A DNA stretch of 18,650 bases from Thoreauomyces humboldtii. Its lineage: Eukaryota; Chytridiomycota; Chytridiomycetes; Spizellomycetales; Powellomycetaceae. Shown here in pieces: positions 8,559 through 16,149 of this stretch. The notes beneath the pieces are model-generated. The model was not told the origin of the DNA. It saw only the letters and a list, made by a program, of their open reading frames with translations, and ran no database searches. The stretch's first letter is position 1, and each line of letters opens with the position of its first letter. Location: contig JADGJA010000441.1 in NCBI GenBank assembly GCA_027596035.1, forward strand, positions 1 through 18,650, written 5' to 3'. The translations under genes were made by a program, and so were the position numbers.

Positions 8559-10293
8559 TCAGCTGACAACCACATCTTCGTCGTTCTCGCCACCTCCTTC
8601 TCCATCGTTGTCCCGATCCCCATCGTACCACTCCCGGTCGTCTTCGGTCTGCTTTTCCTTCTCATTGGAAATGTCGGCGAACAGGCCCATATCGGATCGG
8701 AAGTCGGGATATCGATCAGAGTGTGCATCGGCCTGGAAAGTGACCACGCTTTAACAAGTGACGACAAAACTAAGGAAAGCGCGTAGGTCTGGCTCACCTC
8801 CCATCCGCCGTGGACGTGGAATTGCTCGAAGCCAGGCGGTAAGACTTGCATCTGGACGCTGGGCGCATGTTCGACGCCTCGCAAATGCTCTCTCACTTTC
8901 TCCCGGATCTCATCCAGTCGCGCACGGGTATTGGTGTCATGAGCGGATGCATCCACGATGTCGGCGTGGAGGAGGTAGTCTGGCCCGTAGTGGGCATAGT
9001 ATTTGTTATCCGGAAGATTGTTGCTGAGTTCCTGATCCACCAGAACGCTCGTCTCGTAAGTCCAGACCCGAGCAACGTTCCGGATTGTGTAACCGCCACC
9101 GCCCAAGACCAGCATGGGTAGTTGGTAGTCCTTCATGAATTTTACGCACTCGCCGTGACCTTCGATGCTCAGGTTGAACAGCCCGAGGCGATCATTGGCA
9201 AGGCTGTCGGCACCGCACTGCAGGACGATGGCGTTGGGTCGAAAAGACTTCATCACGTCCTCCATCACCGAACGGAAGATGTACGCGTACGAGTCGTCGT
9301 TGATGTACTCTGTCAGCGGCACGTTGATGGCGTAGTCCTTCCCGATCCCTATCCCGCGCTCCGAGATGTCGCCCGTTTGCGGGAAGAAGAGTCCGTCGTA
9401 GCGGTGGAAGGATACTGTCATCACCCGGTTGGACCTGTAGAATGCCTCTTGGACGCCGTCGCCATGATGCACATCGATATCCACGTACACAACGCGTGCG
9501 TATTCTCTGAAGCAAAAGCTGAGCCAGGTTTCACGCTTACGATAGGCAGCTGTTTCGTCTAGCTCACCTGAGCATTTCCTGTATAGACAACACTATGTCG
9601 TTCACATAGCAGAACCCCGATGCCTCGTACTTCTTTGCGTGATGCAATCCCCCAGACCAGTTGATCGCGATATCGGTCGTTCCCGCGATGAGTTTGCGAG
9701 CGGCCTCTAGCGACGCACCGGCGTACATTTGGCAGAATTCGTAGACTCCCTCAAAGATTGGACAATCATCCACTCCGAGATTATGCCGTGGCATCCAAGG
9801 TTGTAGTTGTTTGACGTTATGCGGGCTGATTCTGCTCGCTCCAATCGACGGTCAGCCATACAAGACAAACATATCTTTGTGTTTCCGACTGACTCATACC
9901 TTCTCAGCAGCTGAATGTAGTCCAAGCTGTGAAATTGCGTGATCTCTTCGTCGGAAGCGCTTCGGCTTCGAAAGCACATCATCTTTTTCGTCAGACCGTA
10001 ATTTACGACCAAATTGTGAGTGAGTGCTAGTCGTGGCGGCTTCATGGGATGTCCTTCTCTGTTCCATAGCAAGGCCAAAAGCACATCAGCTACAAGATGC
10101 CGACCCATCACAGCATGCCTTTGACCGACCCATAGTGGAACGCTGAAGCTTCCTCATTAAAGAAATATGACACCGTTTGCTTGCTGTGCTGACCGACTGT
10201 CCGAAGCGTCAGCTCTGCGTCGTTTGGAGGGACCTTCGAGGTCTTGTCACCGCGCGAGTCCTCCTGGAACTGCAAATGAGTTCGCTTGGACAT
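8559..10293 (-). CDS. HOS2: Class I histone deacetylase, Hos2/HDAC3 type, 5 exons
   Basis: Zinc-dependent lysine deacetylase; in yeast Hos2 is the catalytic subunit of the Set3 complex. Exons: 10293-10130, 10058-9900, 9831-9568, 9506-8798 and 8732-8559; introns of 71, 68, 61 and 65 bases; 489 residues. Landmarks: HYGEGHPMKP (53-62), catalytic His pair in GGLHHAKK (171-172), zinc ligands Asp207 and His209 in DIDVHHGDG and Asp296 in CGADSL, and catalytic Tyr335 in GGGGYT. Hos2/HDAC3 assignment rests on [26 protein letters not shown] and GHGECV, which I recall as closer to Hos2 than to Rpd3. The C-terminal ~57 residues are acidic and disordered ([16 protein letters not shown]). Oddities: FFPGTGD reads FFPQTGD (Gln239), and intron 1 has a weak GTCGGT donor, although its phase restores the conserved motif. 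The N-terminus is about 40 residues of polar sequence. Confidence 0.95.
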
Positions 10294-10710
10294 AGTCGAT
10301 GGGACTGCGCTTCGTGCTAGAAGCTCCGGATATCACAGCAGAGCGTGCCTTCGCAATTACAGGCACTGGATAGCGATGGCGGTTGCCGGATGGCCGCCTC
10401 TCGAAATGTTCGCCAAGGAAAAAGCCGTTGGCCAATGGCCTTGACGACCAGTAGTAATTCACGTAAACGTATGGCCAGCTGATGACTTTAAGATTGGTTG
10501 TGGGGACGGTTGCTGTATTGGGGGTACTTGCTGGGAATTTGGTTGTTGAAGAATTCGTTACCGGTAGAGACGAGGACATGTCCAGAAACCTGTTTTTCGC
10601 CAATTCGTCAATCCCCCACAAAGCACTGGGAATCTAATCCATTTTTCGGGGGGGCAATGCAACACCGTAGCAGCACGACGACCGCATTCTCTTGATCAAG
10701 CTGCGGCTAC
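10294..10710. promoter_or_regulatory. Divergent promoter region between HOS2 and the PPR gene
   Basis: These 417 bases separate two divergently transcribed starts. A CCAAT pentamer sits in a partly palindromic TTGGCCAATGGCC at 10428-10440, and an inverted copy (ATTGG) at 10493-10497. Both are consistent with a CCAAT-binding (Hap-type) site. No clear TATA box was seen. ORFs crossing here look like chance. Confidence 0.45.
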
Positions 10711-12552
10711 ATGTACAGAGTCGCCCCTGCATGCACTCGACAACTCTGCCTTCGTCTCCGCCTACCCCAATGTCAAGGTTTTTTCGACCCACCCGCGTTC
10801 ACGAGATCAGTCGCCGGCCACCAGGCGACGCCGAACCTCACCCCGGCATATCCTTCCAATGTGCCGTCATTTTATACCATCTTAGTCTTGACCGCGTCCT
10901 CGGACTGTGTCGTCGCCGCGCTCCAGAGACTGCAAAGCAGCCGAAGAATAAGCCACAGGTCCCCAGATCTCCGTTTGTGGACGCGAGTGATCTCATTGCA
11001 CGCCCTAACCAAAGGAGAAGATCGACCGCCGGCGGTCGACCTGCTGAGCGTCATGCATCAGAGATCGAGACTACCGGTCGATGCATCCTGCTACAATCCG
11101 CTGCTGGCTCGTTGCGTTCAGTGCGGGGACGCTGCTGGTTTTCAATACATCCTCCGAGAGATGGACGGCCGAAACGTCCCGCCAAACGGCAAGACGTTTA
11201 CCATCATTATGCGGAGCCAAGTCAAAAGGGGCGATGGAAAGGGTGCTCTGCGAGTTTACACAGACGCGCTGACGGCGGGTTCGATCCCGGGAAGCGACAT
11301 GCGATGTGTTGCGATTGCGGCGCACTTTCTCGAAGGAGATCCAGACGCTGCCCTTTCGATCGCGGAGGAGGCAGACCGGGAGAGTGGGATGACGGCTCGT
11401 ATATGCGGGGCCATAGTCAGCGGTCTCTCGAAGCTGCGTCGTTACCCGGAGGCTATTGCATATCAGAAGTCAGTTTACGAGAAGCACGTCAAATTCCGTA
11501 TGACGCTGCGCGTCTATACCATGCTGATGAACGCCGAGGCCAGGCTCGGGAACGTGGATGCGGTGCATCGACACTATGAGCGTATCTTGGAGGATGGGCT
11601 TACGCCGGACCATCATGTCTTCGGCGTCCTGATTTGGATGGCGTTTCACATTCAGCAATCTTGCGACACTGCCATGTGTCGCCTTGCTCAGATGCGGAAA
11701 TATGGACTGGAACCCAACGCTCACATCATCGCCATGTTCGTCGACGGATTCTGCAGGTCCGGGGCTACTGACAGTGCCATCGAACTCTTGGAGTCATCTG
11801 CCGAAGGCGGGAACGGAAATGTTGTGGCATATACCACGATATTGAGAGTTCTTGTCCAGTCTGGCAACCAAGGCGTCGACCGTGCTTGGAAGCTGTTTCG
11901 ACACTTGTCGGACGGTTCAGCGTCCCCCGCAGGCTCCATCGCCGACGTGGTCACTTACACGGTGATGATGGACGCCCATACGCGCACGGCGGAAAGCCTA
12001 AATATCGCCCATGAGCTACTTGCCGACATGGTCCGAAACGGTGTCACACCGGACGCCACTATCTACAACATCTTCCTAACCGCCCACGTTCGCTTCGCCT
12101 CCACGGACAGTACCCTGAGCGTTCTTGACGCCATGATCGACGCCGGCGTGAAGCCCACCGTCGAGACCTTCACAATCCTAATATGGATGTATACCCGACA
12201 GCACAAGTCATCGCATGTCGCCTCCCCCATCACGATCGATCGGGATCCCGTGGTCGCTCCGATCGCGCTTGCACCCAAACCGACCGTCCGTCGCCGGCTT
12301 CATCGTCCTCATGAAGACGTCCATGCTTTTTGCACCCTTGCGAGCGCTTACGCTCGGCGACGTTCAGCTCTCACCCTTAAGCGCCTCCTCGACGAGATGA
12401 AGCACCAGGGCGCCCGACCCGACCGACGCGCCTTCGCCCACCTTCTCGCCGCGTCGGCCGGAGATCCGGAGGCCGTGGAAAACGTGGTCAGAGAAATGGA
12501 GAAACATGGGTTTCGCCGTGAGACGGTGGTACCTAGACCGCTCTTTCCTTAG
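10711..12552 (+). CDS. Pentatricopeptide repeat (PPR) protein, probably mitochondrial, single exon
   Basis: PPR proteins bind single-stranded RNA and usually act in organelle RNA processing, stability or translation. The ORF gives 613 residues without introns. The first ~50 residues are rich in Arg, Thr, Pro and Ala with almost no acidic residues, as in a mitochondrial presequence (inferred). A degenerate ~35-residue helical repeat runs from about residue 88 to 590. Clear units include ASCYNPLLARC, GKTFTIIMRSQVKRGD, LRVYTMLMNAEARLGNVDA, GLTPDHHVFGVLIWM, NVVAYTTILRVLVQSG, DVVTYTVMMDAHTR, GVTPDATIYNIFLTAHVR and GVKPTVETFTILIWMY. A Pro/Arg-rich spacer (about 510-530) precedes the last two units. 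The spacing and the VxPDxxTY-type starts are typical. The target RNA is unknown. Its lack of introns contrasts with most neighbours. Confidence 0.9.
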   Translation: MYRVAPACTRQLCLRLRLPQCQGFFDPPAFTRSVAGHQATPNLTPAYPSNVPSFYTILVLTASSDCVVAALQRLQSSRRISHRSPDLRLWTRVISLHALTKGEDRPPAVDLLSVMHQRSRLPVDASCYNPLLARCVQCGDAAGFQYILREMDGRNVPPNGKTFTIIMRSQVKRGDGKGALRVYTDALTAGSIPGSDMRCVAIAAHFLEGDPDAALSIAEEADRESGMTARICGAIVSGLSKLRRYPEAIAYQKSVYEKHVKFRMTLRVYTMLMNAEARLGNVDAVHRHYERILEDGLTPDHHVFGVLIWMAFHIQQSCDTAMCRLAQMRKYGLEPNAHIIAMFVDGFCRSGATDSAIELLESSAEGGNGNVVAYTTILRVLVQSGNQGVDRAWKLFRHLSDGSASPAGSIADVVTYTVMMDAHTRTAESLNIAHELLADMVRNGVTPDATIYNIFLTAHVRFASTDSTLSVLDAMIDAGVKPTVETFTILIWMYTRQHKSSHVASPITIDRDPVVAPIALAPKPTVRRRLHRPHEDVHAFCTLASAYARRRSALTLKRLLDEMKHQGARPDRRAFAHLLAASAGDPEAVENVVREMEKHGFRRETVVPRPLFP

Positions 12553-12793
12553 AATCAAAATATAGATGGCCCACCTGCCTACAATTAAGAGTCACATTCG
12601 CATTACCCGAACGGTAGCCAATGATCGAGCGACGACATTTACCTCACTCGTTTATTCGGACTTCTTCATCAGTCGCAGAACTGAAGTTTAATCAGAATTA
12701 TGATTGCTCAAGGAGATGCAAAACAAAGGAAACTCTACATTCAAAAAGTCTTTACAAGGAAGCTCGGGAGGTTCGCGAGCCACCAGCTAAACT
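12553..12793. other. Convergent 3' intergenic region
   Basis: 241 bases between the ends of the PPR gene (+) and the aldo/keto reductase gene (-). It is more AT-rich than the flanking coding sequence and should contain both polyadenylation sites. No gene seen. Confidence 0.5.
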
Positions 12794-13932
12794 TCAGTTG
12801 TCCGCAGTGTCACCCTTGAACAAGTCCAGTCCCCAGAAACTCTTGCAGTCGACAAACCGCTTCCTCGTCTTGAGAGCGTTGATCTCTGCAAACTCCTCGT
12901 CGGAAAGCTTGACGATCTGAAGGTTGGACTGGATGCGGGAGGGCTTGACGCTCTTGGGAAGGACGATGGTTCCGCGCTGGACGGCCCACGACACGAGGAT
13001 CTGTCCAGCGTCCTTTCCATGGGCCTTGGCGATCTTGGCGATCACCTCGTCCTTGATCAAAGAAGGCTCCTGGCCCGATCCGAGCGGAGAGTAGGCGGTG
13101 GCAGCGATGTTCTCGCTCTTCAGATACTCGATGAGCTTGCCCTGGGGAAGGTAAGGGTGCAGCTCGATCTGGTTGACCGCGGGGCGGATTCGGCAGTTGG
13201 CGAGCAGGTGCTTCGTCGCTATTTGAGAAAAAAGAAATGGGTAAGCCCACCGCCCTGCAAGTGGATTTCCCGCCGAATGATCCGCTTTCCTTACCAGCGA
13301 TGTCAAAGTTGGAGATTCCAATGGCCTTGACCTTGCCGGCATCGACGAGCTTCTCCATCTCCTTCCACGTCTCAGTGATGTCGGTCTTGTCCAGCTTGAT
13401 CTTGCCATCCTCCTTGGGGAAGAGGTCGTTCCCGGGCTCGAACGAGTATGGCCAGTGGATGAGATACAGGTCCAGGTACTCGAGACCCAGGTCGGAAAGG
13501 GTCTTGTTCAGACCCTCAGCAACCTTGTCCGTGCGGTGGAAAGTGTTCCAGAGCTACATATCCACACGAGTCAGCGGAGAAGTTCAAACTTCCCAGCAAA
13601 GCTGAATCGGCCAAGTCGTACCTTGCTGGTGTAGAACAGGTTCTCGCGCTTGATCTTTCCGCCTTCGAAGACAGTCTTCAAAGCGGCTCCGACCTCCTTT
13701 TCGTTCTGGTAGCAGTAGGCGCCGTCGATGTGGGTGTATCCGGCGTCGATGGCGGCGATGACAGCTTGGCCAACCTGCATATAACTTTTTTAGAATCGTG
13801 CGAAATGAGATCAAGGGCGATTGTTGCACTTAATAGAAAACTTACCTCTCCGGGTTCAGACTGCCAGGTGCCGAGTCCGACCTGGGGCATATCAGCTCCA
13901 GTGTTAAGCTTGATGGTGGGAGTAGCGACCAT
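12794..13932 (-). CDS. Aldo/keto reductase, NADPH-dependent, 4 exons
   Basis: Cytosolic oxidoreductase that reduces aldehydes, ketones or sugars with NADPH. Exons: 13932-13846, 13774-13622, 13553-13295 and 13218-12794; introns of 71, 68 and 76 bases with donors GTAAGT, GTACGA and GTAAGG; 307 residues, the family norm. The catalytic tetrad is complete: Asp46 and Tyr51 ([11 protein letters not shown]), Lys80 (YTSKLWN, spanning an exon junction) and His113 (DLYLIHWP). The start motif GLGTWQ lies at 19-24. A cofactor-binding [13 protein letters not shown] stretch sits near the C-terminus. It resembles the fungal Gcy1/Ypr1 glycerol dehydrogenase and xylose-reductase group, but substrate cannot be decided from this. 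It is tandem with the zinc-finger gene and convergent with the PPR gene. The ATG was chosen because the protein then begins a few residues before the first barrel strand. Confidence 0.95.
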
Positions 13933-14007
13933 GATTGTTAGATGCAAAAGTGGTGTATGTAGGTGTGGTAAGTGTCGTGTGGGAAGAGATCTGAATGTCG
14001 GCTTGGG

Positions 14008-14015
14008 CTTTTATG
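14008..14015 (-). promoter_or_regulatory. TATA-like element of the aldo/keto reductase gene
   Basis: The minus strand reads CATAAAAG, 76 bases upstream of the reductase ATG at 13932. This spacing would leave a leader of roughly 45 bases. The rest of the gap (13933-14256) has no gene and also holds the 3' end of the upstream zinc-finger gene. Confidence 0.45.
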
Positions 14016-14256
14016 CCCCGAAGTGATGTCACAAACCAACCTCGTCAGTTTTCCTACTCCCCATTCCTTGGACATCGTTGCACCTGCGTCAAGTTTGTGC
14101 GACGATGACTATACAAGTGGAAGAGGGCTGCTGGCATGAGGCAAACACACGAGGAGACGCTTTTTGATTTTTATTCGTGTCAAAGGATACACGGATGAAT
14201 AGAGGGAATAAAAAAGGAGTATACAAAGAGGGAATATGCCAAAATGGGGTGAAGGA

Positions 14257-15288
14257 TTACACCTCTTCGGGATCCTCGCATCGAGTCTTCCGAAGATGCC
14301 GCCGCACGGCGTCGGCACGAGTGAATCGCTTCGAACACCGCGAGTCTGGGCATGTGTACGCCTTCACCTTGCTGTGGACCGTCTCATGTCGCTCCAGATC
14401 GTGAGCCCGCAGAAACGCCTTGCGACAGTCAGGACATATGAAAGGCCGACTTCGCTCGGGGTTGTGCGTCTCGATGTGGGTCGCAAGGTTGAACTTGCGG
14501 GTGAAGGTCTTCAGGCAGCCGTCCAGGGGACATGGATAGACCCGACTGGACCTTCGCCGCGCCTGATCGGGGTCCGCCTTCGGCACCCGTCGTCGCCCTA
14601 GTGTTCGTCGAGAGGTGACCTGAGAAGCTTCGGCATCCGGGCTTCCTTCGTCTTTTGCAGAGAACGGCTCCTCGTCAAAGAGGTGGTCGAGCTCATCCTC
14701 CCATGCCTCGTCCAAAGGTTCCTTCTTGACAGATTTGAGCAGTGCCTGGATCCCCGCATCAGCGTCGAGAGCGCGCGACTCGGTCTGCTGTGAGTCCCGA
14801 GACGTCTCTTGGTCCGGTGAAACCATGTTCAGATCCACAGCGCTGTCGCCAAGCAAGCTGCCGTCGTTGTACAGCTGGTCAAAAAGTAAAGCGTCTCTGG
14901 AGGAGTCGAACGTATTCTGCGCATAGAGGAACTCGTTCGGGTCATCGGGCTTCATGTCGTCCGGGAAGAGGGGAGAGTCGAGGCTGGACCGGTTATCGAC
15001 ACCGTCGAAACTGTGATAGGTGAAGTCGATATCGGGAGTAGGATAGAAAGAGGAGACATCATCACTGGGCGTTCCGCTGCTGCTGTAGGGGCTGAACGGA
15101 GTCATATACGGGGATGGGTACAAGGCTAGACTCTCCTGGCGCTGAGCATTCAACTTTGCGTCCTGCATGGCGGGCCAAGCGAATGCAGGCGTCAGGAAGT
15201 GGTTTGGCTGAAAGCCCTCGGATGCTGGCGTAGTGGTAGTCAAGAAAGCGGGGGATTGGAATGCGGTGGGGAAAGTGCCGTGCGCCAT
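14257..15288 (-). CDS. C2H2 zinc-finger transcription factor, Crz1-like, single exon
   Basis: 343 residues in one open frame. Three C-terminal fingers bind DNA: finger 1 Cys253-x4-Cys258 with His271 and His275; finger 2 Cys285-x2-Cys288 with His301 and His305; finger 3 Cys313-x4-Cys318 with His331 and, five residues on, Cys337, so it is C2HC-like. The pattern, with KAFLRAHDLERH in finger 2 and KRFTRADAVRRH in finger 3, recalls the calcineurin-responsive factor Crz1. Residues 1-225 are Ser/Thr/Pro/Asp-rich and acidic, like an activation domain. Within it PDIDFT (85-90) fits the loose calcineurin-docking PxIxIT pattern, and VKKE (187-190) fits a SUMO site. Basic clusters at 232-250 could be a nuclear signal. 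Confident as a C2H2 factor; Crz1 orthology is only suggested. Confidence 0.9.
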   Translation of the reverse strand: MAHGTFPTAFQSPAFLTTTTPASEGFQPNHFLTPAFAWPAMQDAKLNAQRQESLALYPSPYMTPFSPYSSSGTPSDDVSSFYPTPDIDFTYHSFDGVDNRSSLDSPLFPDDMKPDDPNEFLYAQNTFDSSRDALLFDQLYNDGSLLGDSAVDLNMVSPDQETSRDSQQTESRALDADAGIQALLKSVKKEPLDEAWEDELDHLFDEEPFSAKDEGSPDAEASQVTSRRTLGRRRVPKADPDQARRRSSRVYPCPLDGCLKTFTRKFNLATHIETHNPERSRPFICPDCRKAFLRAHDLERHETVHSKVKAYTCPDSRCSKRFTRADAVRRHLRKTRCEDPEEV

Positions 15289-15400
15289 GAACTGTGCGGA
15301 GAAGGTAGGGTTGGTTGCGTAGTAGAGCCTGTAGGCCGTGCTGCGCTGCTATGTGAGTAAGGAAGCGGGAAGACTGCGGTGTGTGAGTGTGTGCGGAGCA

Positions 15401-15415
15401 GAGAGAGAGAGAGAG
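15401..15415. repeat. Short (GA)n repeat in the zinc-finger gene leader
   Basis: Fifteen bases of perfect GA alternation between the TATA element at about 15496 and the zinc-finger ATG, so probably within its 5' leader. Confidence 0.8.
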
Positions 15416-15491
15416 CGAGTGAGTAGAGTGAGTTGTTTGAGCGAGAGTGGCAAACAGAGCAAGGCCTGGGAAACGCAACGATGAGACTGTT

Positions 15492-15500
15492 CTTTATATC
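15492..15500 (-). promoter_or_regulatory. TATA box of the zinc-finger gene
   Basis: The minus strand reads GATATAAAG, about 205 bases upstream of the ATG at 15288. This would give a leader of about 175 bases, similar to the arrangement at the permease gene. Confidence 0.55.
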
Positions 15501-15591
15501 CTGGAGCGCGTGTAAGTGCTATGGTGTATTGTGATGATCCTAGGAAGCGGAAGCTTAGGAATGGCGGTGGCAAACTGCGTGTGTGTTATGG

Positions 15592-15610
15592 GTGTGTGTG
15601 TGTGTGTGTG
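15592..15610. repeat. TG microsatellite
   Basis: About nine perfect GT/TG units in the divergent intergenic region upstream of the zinc-finger gene's TATA box. Confidence 0.85.
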
Positions 15611-15901
15611 GAAAAACAAGGCTGTGAGCAGGGGAAACTTTCTTGTCGTGGAGTTCGCCAAGAGAGCGAGAGAGTTCGGACGCGGTTGCGGGTTTGTAAT
15701 GGGGAATCACCGCAGTCCGTCGGCCTGATGATTTGGCCCGGTGATCTGAGACGGACGACCCATGGGGCCGCTCGGGAACCTTCGACGGGGGGCGGCCACG
15801 TCACCATCTTCGTGATTGGTCACAACCATCCATCTTCTTGATTCGGAGGTGCGGCGGAGAGCTTTGGCGGAGCTTCCAAATGCGGCTGTGTGACTAATCA
15901 T

Positions 15902-15917
15902 CACGCTCGCGAGCGTG
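15902..15917. promoter_or_regulatory. Perfect 16-bp palindrome in the divergent promoter region
   Basis: CACGCTCGCGAGCGTG is identical to its reverse complement. It lies 233 bases upstream of the NPHP1 ATG and could bind a homodimeric factor. The function is inferred only from the symmetry and position. Confidence 0.4.
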
Positions 15918-16149
15918 TCCGGCCTTCTGAACATGGTTGCGCTACAAGCTGAAGGCGGAGCATTTGTCGTGCTTTGTCGTCACCACTATGGTTGCTTGTA
16001 TGCTATCAAAGCAATTCATGTGGTCATATTGTGGCTATGGGAGGAACTCTATATCTCATTGTCAGAGATGTGTTCTGCAGCAGGCTGTTTGAAACGGCTT
16101 CACGAAGACGCGTTCTTGTCGCGTCAAAAAAAAAGACCGACGCAAGAAA

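Larger units (their letters stand above)
15501..16149. other. Divergent intergenic region between the zinc-finger gene and NPHP1
   Basis: No gene seen. Contents: a TG repeat (15592-15610), a perfect 16-base palindrome (15902-15917) and an A-run just before the NPHP1 start (about 16126-16134). It should carry the promoters of both flanking genes. No clear TATA box was found on the NPHP1 side. Confidence 0.5.

Noticed and set aside
10692..11579. 295-residue plus-strand ORF
   Set aside because: Shadow of the PPR gene in another frame; the PPR frame shows clear repeats.
15918..16149. X-box (RFX) motif search upstream of NPHP1
   Set aside because: Only loose half-sites such as GGTTGC were seen; no convincing two-armed X-box.
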